DNA of 6,751 bases from Bradyrhizobium sp. (GTDB lineage: Bacteria; Pseudomonadota; Alphaproteobacteria; Rhizobiales; Xanthobacteraceae): assembly GCA_013695565.1 (NCBI GenBank), contig JACDAG010000570.1, positions 1 to 6,751 on the forward strand, in the 5' to 3' direction. Shown piece by piece: positions 1 through 5,570 of the stretch. The position numbers were made by a program, and so were the translations under genes. Position 1 is the first letter of the stretch. Every line of letters starts with the position of its first letter. The notes below the pieces were generated by a model. That model saw nothing but the letters and a program-made list of their open reading frames with translations, was not told the origin of the DNA and did no database searches.

Positions 1-1
1 A

Positions 2-991
2 ACCGGGCCAACGCAGGCTGCCGCGCCGCAGGCGGCAGCTTCCGCTCCGCAAACCAATGGCCACGCCCGCGTGTTCTCGTCACCGCTCGCCCGGCGCCTC
101 GCCAAGGAAGCCGGCATTGAGATCGGACGCATCAACGGCTCGGGTCCGCACGGCCGGATCGTCGCGCGCGACGTTGCGGAAGCCAAATCCGGCAAGGGCC
201 TGAAGGCGCCGGCCGCCGCGCCCGCGGCCGGACCAAGCGTCGCACCGTCGATGTCGGACAAGCAGATTCTCGCCCTGTTCGAGCCCGGCTCCTACGACGT
301 CGTACCGCATGACGGCATGCGCCGCACCATCGCGCAGCGCCTGACGGCGTCGGTGCAGACCGTGCCGCATTTCTACCTGACGATGGACTGCGACATCGGC
401 AAGCTTCTCGCCGCGCGCGAGGAGATCAACGCCACCGCGCCCAAGGACAAGGAGAAGAAGCCGCTCTACAAGCTCTCGGTCAACGATTTCGTCATCAAGG
501 CGATGGCGATCGCGCTGCAGCGGATTCCGAATTGCAACGTCAGCTGGACCGAAAGCGGCATGCTCAAGCACAAGCATTCCGACATCGGCGTCGCCGTGGC
601 GATGCCCGGTGGCCTGATCACGCCGATCATCCGCAAGGCCGAGACCAAATCGCTCTCGACCATCTCTGCCGAGATGAAGGATTTTGCCGCGCGCGCCCGC
701 TCGCGAAAACTGAAGCCGGAAGAGTACCAGGGTGGCACCACGGCGGTGTCCAATCTCGGCATGTTCGGCATCAAGGACTTTACCGCCGTGATCAACCCGC
801 CGCATGCCACGATCCTGGCGGTCGGCACCAGCGAGGAACGCGCGGTGGTGCGGGCCGGCAAGATCGAGGCCGCCCATATCATGAGCGTGACTCTGTCCTG
901 CGACCACCGTGCCGTCGACGGCGCGCTCGGCGCCGAACTGATCGGCGCCTTCAAGATGCTGATCGAAAATCCCGTGATGATGATGGTGTGA
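2..991 (+). CDS. pdhC: Pyruvate dehydrogenase E2, dihydrolipoamide acetyltransferase (5' truncated by window edge)
   Basis: E2 core of the cytoplasmic pyruvate dehydrogenase complex; it transfers the acetyl group from lipoyl-lysine to CoA. The reading frame is open from base 2 without a start, so the N-terminal lipoyl domain lies outside the window. A GTG at 71 is an internal valine, not the start. Visible order: an Ala/Pro-rich linker (first ~20 residues), a peripheral subunit-binding domain beginning FSSPLARRLAKEAG with the GPHGRIVARDV signature, a second Ala/Pro linker, then the acetyltransferase domain to the end. The catalytic HxxxDG motif is present as HRAVDG (His codon 905-907, Asp codon 917-919), and the C-terminus IENPVMMMV is typical. 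About 329 residues are visible; the family is usually ~420-450. lpdA follows on the same strand, which supports the pyruvate rather than the 2-oxoglutarate complex, as does the sequence style. Confidence 0.95.
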   Translation, partial: TGPTQAAAPQAAASAPQTNGHARVFSSPLARRLAKEAGIEIGRINGSGPHGRIVARDVAEAKSGKGLKAPAAAPAAGPSVAPSMSDKQILALFEPGSYDVVPHDGMRRTIAQRLTASVQTVPHFYLTMDCDIGKLLAAREEINATAPKDKEKKPLYKLSVNDFVIKAMAIALQRIPNCNVSWTESGMLKHKHSDIGVAVAMPGGLITPIIRKAETKSLSTISAEMKDFAARARSRKLKPEEYQGGTTAVSNLGMFGIKDFTAVINPPHATILAVGTSEERAVVRAGKIEAAHIMSVTLSCDHRAVDGALGAELIGAFKMLIENPVMMMV

Positions 992-1006
992 CACGAATGA
1001 CGCCCG

Positions 1007-1091
1007 CCGTCATTGCGAGGAGCACTTGCAACGAAGCAATCCAGACTTCCTGTGCGGCCCTGGATTGCTTTGCTACGCTCGCAATGACGGG
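1007..1091. repeat. Intergenic palindromic repeat, copy 1 (GTCATTGCGAG family)
   Basis: An 85-base imperfect inverted repeat between pdhC and lpdA. The outer arms CCGTCATTGC (1007-1016) and GCAATGACGG (1081-1090) are exact reverse complements. The inner arms carry GAAGCAATCCA on the left and TGGATTGCTTTG on the right. It begins 15 bases after the pdhC stop. Its left arm is more diverged than copies 2 and 3, with extra bases after GCGAGG. If the two genes share a transcript, this would fold into a long hairpin in the message. Confidence 0.85.
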
Positions 1092-1132
1092 ACAAGCAGT
1101 CGATCCGATCGCACGATAAGAGCGAGAAAAGC

Positions 1133-2554
1133 ATGGCCGACACATCCTTCGACGTCATCATCATCGGCTCCGGCCCCGGCGGTTACGTCACGGCGATCCG
1201 CGCCGCCCAGCTCGGCTTCAAGACCGCGATCGTCGAGAAATCGTATCTCGGCGGCATCTGCCTGAACTGGGGCTGCATCCCGACCAAGGCGCTGTTACGC
1301 TCGGCGGAAATCTACCACTACATGCAGCACGCCAAGGATTACGGCCTGTCGGCCGAGAATATCTCGTACGATCCGAAGGCGGTGGTGCAGCGCTCGCGCG
1401 GCGTCTCAAAGCGCCTCAATGACGGCGTCGGCTTCCTGATGAAGAAGAACAAGGTTTCGATCATCTGGGGCGACGCGTCGATCGATGCGCCCGGCAAGGT
1501 CACCGTAAAGAAATCCGCGGTCGAGGCGCCCAAGGGCACGCTGGGCGAGGGGGCCTATCAGGCCAAGCACATCATCGTCGCGACCGGCGCACGGCCACGG
1601 GTGTTGCCGGGGCTGGAACCCGACAAGAAACTGGTCTGGACCTATTTCGAGGCGATGGTGCCGGACAAGATGCCGAAATCGATGTTGGTGGTCGGCTCCG
1701 GCGCGATCGGCATGGAGTTCGCTTCGTTCTTCCGCACCATGGGCGCCGAAGTGACCGTCGTGGAAGTGCTGCCGCAGATCCTGCCGGTGGAAGACACCGA
1801 GATATCGAAATTCGCCCACAAGGCGTTCGAGAAGCAGGGCATCAAGCTGCTCACCAATACCAAAGTCACAAAACTCGACAAGAAGAGCGATAGCGTCATC
1901 GCGACTATCGACGACGGCAAGGGCAAGCCGCAGGCGGTGGAGTTCGAGCGGGTGATCTCCGCCGTCGGCGTCGTCGGCAATATCGAAAATCTCGGTCTGG
2001 AAAAGCTCGGCGTCAAAACCGACCGCGGCTGCATCGTGGTCGACGGCTTCTGCAAGACCAACGTATCAGGCATCTACGCCATCGGCGATGTCGCGGGTCC
2101 GCCGATGCTGGCGCACAAGGCGGAGCATGAAGGCGTCATCTGCATCGAGGCCATCAAGGGCCTGCATCCGCATGCCATGGACAAGAACCTCATTCCCGGC
2201 TGCACCTATTGCCACCCGCAGATCGCTTCGGTCGGCCTCACTGAGGCAAAAGCCAAAGAAGGCGGCCGCGAAATCCGCGTCGGCCGTTTCCCCTTCGTCG
2301 GCAATGGCAAAGCGATCGCGCTCGGCGAGGACCAGGGCCTGGTCAAGGTGATCTTCGACAAGAGGACCGGCCAGTTGCTCGGTGCCCACATGGTCGGCGC
2401 CGAGGTCACCGAATTGATCCAGGGCTATGTGGTCGCGATGAATCTCGAGACCACCGAGGAAGAGCTGATGCACACCATCTTCCCGCATCCGACGCTGTCT
2501 GAAATGATGAAGGAAGCGGTGCTGGATGCCTATGGGCGGGTGCTGAATATGTAG
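1133..2554 (+). CDS. lpdA: Dihydrolipoamide dehydrogenase (E3)
   Basis: FAD- and NAD-dependent flavoprotein that reoxidises dihydrolipoamide on E2, producing NADH. Its 473 residues are full length for the family. Visible in order: the FAD-binding GSGPGG (residues 12-17), the redox-active disulfide CLNWGC (Cys43 and Cys48) followed by IPTK, ATGARPR (150-156), the NAD-binding GSGAIG (188-193), the second FAD contact IGDVAGPPMLAHKA (317-330), and a C-terminal dimerisation domain with the His452/Glu457 pair in HPTLSE. The ATG at 1133 is followed at once by the conserved FDVIIIGSGPGG strand, so the start is secure; only a weak purine-rich stretch (about 1118-1130) precedes it. It lies 141 bases after pdhC with a palindromic repeat between them. 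It may also serve other lipoyl enzymes such as 2-oxoglutarate dehydrogenase or the glycine cleavage system, unless these have their own E3. Confidence 0.97.
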   Translation: MADTSFDVIIIGSGPGGYVTAIRAAQLGFKTAIVEKSYLGGICLNWGCIPTKALLRSAEIYHYMQHAKDYGLSAENISYDPKAVVQRSRGVSKRLNDGVGFLMKKNKVSIIWGDASIDAPGKVTVKKSAVEAPKGTLGEGAYQAKHIIVATGARPRVLPGLEPDKKLVWTYFEAMVPDKMPKSMLVVGSGAIGMEFASFFRTMGAEVTVVEVLPQILPVEDTEISKFAHKAFEKQGIKLLTNTKVTKLDKKSDSVIATIDDGKGKPQAVEFERVISAVGVVGNIENLGLEKLGVKTDRGCIVVDGFCKTNVSGIYAIGDVAGPPMLAHKAEHEGVICIEAIKGLHPHAMDKNLIPGCTYCHPQIASVGLTEAKAKEGGREIRVGRFPFVGNGKAIALGEDQGLVKVIFDKRTGQLLGAHMVGAEVTELIQGYVVAMNLETTEEELMHTIFPHPTLSEMMKEAVLDAYGRVLNM

Positions 2555-2560
2555 CTCAGG

Positions 2561-2645
2561 CGTCATTGCGAGCGAAGCGAAGCAATCCACCCATCCGCTC
2601 GCGGCGCTATGGATTGCTTCGTCGCTTCGCTCCTCGCAATGACGG
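2561..2645. repeat. Intergenic palindromic repeat, copy 2 (GTCATTGCGAG family)
   Basis: An 85-base imperfect inverted repeat starting 6 bases after the lpdA stop. The left arm at 2561-2589 (CGTCATTGCGAGCGAAGCGA then AGCAATCCA) pairs with the right arm at 2610-2644 (TGGATTGCTTC...CGCAATGACG), which has two 3-base bulges relative to the left. The 29-base left arm is identical to that of copy 3 at 3943-3971. There is no run of T after the hairpin on either strand, so it is not a textbook intrinsic terminator, although so large a stem could still hold up polymerase or protect the 3' end of lpdA mRNA. Confidence 0.9.
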
Positions 2646-2681
2646 ATAACTAGACCATTTGAACAAGAAAGAAACGGCCCC

Positions 2682-3923
2682 GTGAAAGACAACGACAACC
2701 TGACCATCGAACGTCCGACGTTCGTGACCCATCTCGAATGCGCGATGGAAGGCGATCATTATCCCGCCGACCAGATCCACAATCTCTCGAAGGCGAACAA
2801 GCCGCTCTTGGTGCGTTACGACCTTGCCGGCGTGAAGAAGGCTTTGACAAAAGACGCGCTGGCGCAGCGGCCGGCCGACATGTGGCGCTACCGCGAGCTG
2901 CTGCCGGTGCGCAAGGTGACCGATATCGTCAGTCTTGGCGAAGCGATGACACCGCTGATCCGACTGCCAAAACTCGGCAAGAAGGCTGGCGGGGCTGAGA
3001 TCATCGTGAAAGACGAAGGCCGGCTGCCGACCGGATCGTTCAAGGCCCGTGGCCTCGTGATGGCGGTGTCGATGGGCAACGCGCTCGGCATCAAGCACAT
3101 GGCGATGCCGACCAACGGCAATGCCGGCGCGGCGCTGGCGGCCTACGCGACGTCGTGCGGCATCAAGACCACGATCTTCTGCCCGGCCGATACGCCGGAA
3201 GTGAATGTCAGCGAGATCGAGCTGCAGGGCGCCACGGTCTATCGGGTCAACGGCCTGATCGATGACTGCGGCAAGATCGTCGGCGAGGGCAAGGCGAAAG
3301 CCGGCTGGTTCGACACTTCCACGCTGAAGGAGCCGTACCGGATCGAAGGCAAGAAGACGATGGGGTTGGAGCTCGCCGAACAGCTCGGCTGGGAAGTCCC
3401 CGACGTGATCTTCTATCCGACCGGCGGCGGCACCGGCCTGATCGGGATGTGGAAGGCGTTCGCCGAATTGGAAGCGATCGGCTTCATCGGCTCCAAACGC
3501 CCGCGGATGGTGGCGGTGCAGGCGTCGGGCTGCGCGCCGATGGTGCGGGCCTATGACGCAGGGGTCGAGCACGCGACGCGCTGGGAAGATGCGCACACCA
3601 TCGCGTCGGGAATTCGCGTGCCGCAGGCGGTCGGAGATTTTCTGATCCTGCGCGCGGTGCGCGAGAGCAAGGGTTTCGCCATTGCGGTCGATGACGAGAA
3701 GATTTCTGCTGCACTCAACGAAGTCGCACGCGAGGAAGGCCTGCTGTTGTGTCCGGAGGGAGCTGCGACCTATGCTGCCTACCAGCAAAGCCTGGCCGAC
3801 GGCCGTGTTTCAAAAAATGATAGCGTGATGCTGTTCAATTGCGCGACAGGGCTTAAGTATCCATTGCCGCCGGTCACGCGCACGCTCGATCGTCACCAGC
3901 CGATCGACTACGCGAAACTGTAG
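2682..3923 (+). CDS. Threonine synthase-family PLP-dependent enzyme
   Basis: Fold-type II PLP enzyme of 413 residues, most like the short (plant/Thermus-type) threonine synthases, which convert O-phosphohomoserine to threonine and phosphate. Visible motifs: TGSFKARG with the PLP lysine at K121, PTNGNAG (143-149), the phosphate-binding glycine loop PTGGGTGLIG (246-255), GIRVPQAVGDFLILRA (310-325) and a family-typical end at NCATGLKYP (386-394). The GTG at 2682 is preferred over the ATG at 2745 because the family's conserved N-terminus (THLEC...NKPLLVRYDL) begins before that ATG; a weak AAGAAAGAAA lies 7 bases upstream. Relatives have a CxxC zinc-ribbon-like start here; only C20 remains. The substrate cannot be settled from sequence: threonine synthase fits best, but a related lyase or dehydratase is possible. 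It stands alone, with no homoserine dehydrogenase or kinase nearby. Confidence 0.88.
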   Translation: MKDNDNLTIERPTFVTHLECAMEGDHYPADQIHNLSKANKPLLVRYDLAGVKKALTKDALAQRPADMWRYRELLPVRKVTDIVSLGEAMTPLIRLPKLGKKAGGAEIIVKDEGRLPTGSFKARGLVMAVSMGNALGIKHMAMPTNGNAGAALAAYATSCGIKTTIFCPADTPEVNVSEIELQGATVYRVNGLIDDCGKIVGEGKAKAGWFDTSTLKEPYRIEGKKTMGLELAEQLGWEVPDVIFYPTGGGTGLIGMWKAFAELEAIGFIGSKRPRMVAVQASGCAPMVRAYDAGVEHATRWEDAHTIASGIRVPQAVGDFLILRAVRESKGFAIAVDDEKISAALNEVAREEGLLLCPEGAATYAAYQQSLADGRVSKNDSVMLFNCATGLKYPLPPVTRTLDRHQPIDYAKL

Positions 3924-3941
3924 GCCATGCGAAACTATCGA

Positions 3942-4053
3942 CCGTCATTGCGAGCGAAGCGAAGCAATCCATAGGGCGGCATCGGAAGTGTGGCTTGCTT
4001 CGTCGCTTCGCTCCCTTGCACAAACGCTTTGCGTTTGTCGCAGGCAATGACGG
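3942..4053. repeat. Intergenic palindromic repeat, copy 3, enlarged (GTCATTGCGAG family)
   Basis: A 112-base inverted repeat starting 18 bases after the threonine synthase-like stop. The outer arms CCGTCATTGC (3942-3951) and GCAATGACGG (4044-4053) are exact reverse complements, and the left arm 3943-3971 is identical over 29 bases to copy 2. The right arm starts TGGCTTGCTTCGTCGCTTCG but then departs from copy 2 by an insertion of about 27 bases, which holds its own small hairpin (4020-4038). It ends 16 bases before the ribosome-binding site of the next gene, so it fills nearly the whole gap. Confidence 0.88.
4020..4038. repeat. Small perfect hairpin nested in repeat copy 3
   Basis: ACAAACGC (4020-4027), a TTT loop, then GCGTTTGT (4031-4038): an 8-bp perfect stem. 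It sits inside the right arm of copy 3 and is absent from copies 1 and 2. It is followed by CGCAGG rather than a T run, so an intrinsic terminator is unlikely. Confidence 0.8.
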
Positions 4054-4068
4054 TGGTTAAATGTTGTC

Positions 4069-4075
4069 GAGGGAG
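4069..4075 (+). promoter_or_regulatory. Ribosome-binding site deciding the start of the Bug-family gene
   Basis: GAGGGAG lies inside the longest open frame (whose first ATG is at 4061). It is 3 bases before the ATG at 4079 and 6 bases before the ATG at 4082. That favours 4082, or 4079, as the true start, and gives a clean signal peptide. Confidence 0.65.
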
Positions 4076-4081
4076 TTCATG

Positions 4082-5050
4082 ATGCGGAAGTTGGTTCTGG
4101 GTGTGCTTGCGGTACTGGCATTCGGCGGCGCAGCGGCCGCGCAGAATTATCCATCGCGTCCCATCACCATCATCGTGCCGTTCTCCGCCGGCGGGCCTTC
4201 CGACGTGATGGCGCGGATTCTGGCCGAGCGCATGAAGACGACGCTCGGCGAGACGGTCCAGATCGAGAATGTGACCGGCGCAGGCGGTTCGATCGGCGTC
4301 GGCCGCGCGGTGCGCTCGGCCCCGGATGGCTACACCATCAGCTTCGGCCATCTCGGCACCCATGTGGCCAATGGCGCGATCTACAAGCTCGGCTACGACC
4401 TCGTCACCGATCTCGAGCCGGTGGCGCTGCTGCCGAGCAACACGATGATCGTCGTCAGCAAGAACGCGGTTCCGGCGAAGTCGCTGGGCGAATTGCTGGC
4501 GTGGCTGAAGGCGAGGCCTGAGCCGGCGGCCGCCGGCACCGCGGGGGCCGGATCGGGCAGCCACATCGCCGGGCTCTATTTCGAGAACATCACCGGCATC
4601 AAGCTGCAATATGTACCGTATCGCGGCACGGGTCCCGCGATGAACGACCTCGTCGCCGGCCAGATCGACCTGATCGTCGATCAGCTCTCCAATTCCATCA
4701 ATCAGGTACGCGCCGGAACCATCCGCGGCTATGCCGTCACCGATACCAAGCGCTCCGAATCCGCCTCCGACATCCCGACCGCCGACGAGGCAGGCCTGCC
4801 CGGATTTCACATGACGCTGTGGTCGGGCTTGTGGGCGCCGAAGGGCACGCCCAAGGAGATCGTCACCAAGCTGAACGCCGCCGCCGTCGAGGCGTTGAAC
4901 GATCCGGCGGTGCGCAAGCAGCTCGAAAATCTCGGCCTGCAAATGACGCCGAAGGACAAGCTCTCTCCGGAGGCGCTCGGTGAATGGCAGAAGGCCGAAA
5001 TCGCGAAGTGGTGGCCGATGATCAAGGCCGCCAACGTCAAGGTGGATTGA
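4082..5050 (+). CDS. Tripartite tricarboxylate transporter (Bug/TctC) family substrate-binding protein
   Basis: Periplasmic solute-binding protein, 322 residues from the chosen start and the usual length for the family. A Sec signal peptide is clear: MRK, a hydrophobic stretch LVLGVLAVLAFGG, then AAAA with probable cleavage before QNYPSRP. Family marks on the mature protein: YPSRPITIIVPFSAGGPSDVMAR at the start (the Asp in GGPSD is the usual ligand-contact region), ENVTGAGGSIG, SAPDGYT, YVPYRGTGPAMNDLVAGQIDL, and WSGLWAPKGTPKEIVTKLNAA near the end. An upstream ATG at 4061 is in frame but would put the strong GAGGGAG inside the gene. No TctA or TctB membrane subunit is in the window, which is common for Bug proteins. 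The ligand, probably a carboxylate or aromatic acid, cannot be told from sequence. A possible two-gene unit with the small frameshifted gene 30 bases downstream. Confidence 0.93.
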   Translation: MRKLVLGVLAVLAFGGAAAAQNYPSRPITIIVPFSAGGPSDVMARILAERMKTTLGETVQIENVTGAGGSIGVGRAVRSAPDGYTISFGHLGTHVANGAIYKLGYDLVTDLEPVALLPSNTMIVVSKNAVPAKSLGELLAWLKARPEPAAAGTAGAGSGSHIAGLYFENITGIKLQYVPYRGTGPAMNDLVAGQIDLIVDQLSNSINQVRAGTIRGYAVTDTKRSESASDIPTADEAGLPGFHMTLWSGLWAPKGTPKEIVTKLNAAAVEALNDPAVRKQLENLGLQMTPKDKLSPEALGEWQKAEIAKWWPMIKAANVKVD

Positions 5051-5069
5051 CGGCACCGTTGACGCACCT

Positions 5070-5075
5070 GGAGAG
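5070..5075 (+). promoter_or_regulatory. Strong ribosome-binding site of the frameshifted zinc-ribbon gene
   Basis: GGAGAG 5 bases before the ATG at 5081. It is one of the best Shine-Dalgarno matches in the window and argues that the frame starting there was, or is, a translated gene. Confidence 0.7.
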
Positions 5076-5080
5076 ACCGG

Positions 5081-5382
5081 ATGAACACCGTTCGGTGCGA
5101 CATTCATGGCTCGCAGCAGAGCACTCTGGTGTGCCAACATATAGCCGAAGGCCTTCTGAGCCATGAGCGGGTTGGCTTTTTCTGGACGACTGATGATCCT
5201 GAGAATGCGCGGCCGGATGCCTGGTGCTCTTCTGCGAAAAGAGGGTCAAGGCTACCGGCGGCGAATGGGTTGATCATGCATTGGAGCACCTTCAGCCAAA
5301 GGTCTTGTGCGGTGGCTGCTACGACATGACAAGCAGTTCCACATGGGTGGAAATCCATGGACCTAGTCGGTGCTGTCGCTGA
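5081..5382 (+). pseudogene. Small cysteine-rich, zinc-ribbon-like protein split by a one-base frameshift
   Basis: Uncharacterised. The frame from ATG 5081 reads MNTVRCDIHGSQQ...VCQHIAEGLL...GFFW...PDAWCS, then becomes composition-poor and stops at 5329 after 82 codons. If one base is restored at about 5228-5233 (within TGCTCTTCTGCG), the other frame continues as WCSFCEKRVKATGGEW...VLCGGCYD and stops at 5380-5382, giving a 100-residue protein. The restored protein has two CxxC pairs (WCSFCE and LCGGCYD) plus an N-terminal CxxH and a CxH, a pattern expected of a metal-binding zinc ribbon or treble clef. The preserved CxxC spacing across the join is the main evidence that a single base was lost. 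It could be a real pseudogene or a sequencing error; programmed -1 slippage is less likely because slipping at AAAA (5237-5240) would drop the second Cys of the first pair. There is no signal peptide, so it is probably cytoplasmic. Function unknown. Confidence 0.72.
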
Positions 5383-5443
5383 GCGCCGACGCTGATGGCA
5401 GGGTGTGGTGTCAAGGCCGCCACGTCAGGGGATGCAATATCCT

Positions 5444-5565
5444 CGTCGTCCCGGCCTTGAGCCGGGACCCCATACCGCGTGATCTATCGGTAAAAAAGCC
5501 GGCGGACCTTGCCTATAATTACAACGGCCGCGGAGTATGGGCCCCGGCTCAAGGCCGGGGCGACG
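5444..5565. repeat. Large inverted repeat with hairpin arms in the convergent gap (CCCGGCCTTGAGCCGGG family)
   Basis: The left arm 5444-5475 and right arm 5535-5565 are near-perfect reverse complements (about 31 bases with two mismatches and one indel), separated by a ~59-base A/T-richer centre. Each arm also folds on itself: TCCCGGC/GCCGGGA around CTTGA (5449-5467) and CCCCGGC/GCCGGGG around TCAAG (5542-5560). It lies between the + strand zinc-ribbon gene and the - strand lytic transglycosylase, 5 bases beyond the stop of the latter, so it may act as a two-way transcript end. No T run follows either small hairpin. It is a different family from the other three repeats. The 61 bases between 5383 and 5443 show nothing recognisable. 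Confidence 0.88.
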
Positions 5566-5570
5566 TAAGC

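Noticed and set aside
466..1164. Long minus-strand open frame covering the end of pdhC and repeat copy 1
   Set aside because: It is the antisense of a clear E2 coding region in GC-rich DNA and runs through the palindrome, where translated repeat sequence (HCERSKAIQ-like) is a known source of false proteins.
2607..3788. 393-codon minus-strand open frame opposite the threonine synthase-like gene
   Set aside because: Arg/His-rich composition with no domain pattern; the + strand frame has full family motifs. It is a GC-driven shadow.
1007..4053. CRISPR array suggested by the repeated GTCATTGCGAG units
   Set aside because: The copies are over 1 kb apart with whole genes between them and are palindromic intergenic elements, not short regularly spaced repeats.
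3935..5164. 409-codon minus-strand open frame opposite the Bug gene
   Set aside because: Low-complexity, Arg/Gly/Asp-rich translation with no recognisable motif, lying over a convincing exported protein and a repeat.
5449..5467. Intrinsic terminator from the GC-rich hairpin TCCCGGC/GCCGGGA
   Set aside because: The stem is good but followed by CCCCATACC, not a T run; it is better described as part of the repeat.
5491..5519. Possible promoter: a perfect TATAAT at 5514-5519 in the centre of the fourth repeat
   Set aside because: There is no TTGACA-like box at the right spacing, no gene reads away from it on the + strand, and it lies within a repeated element, so the match is likely chance.
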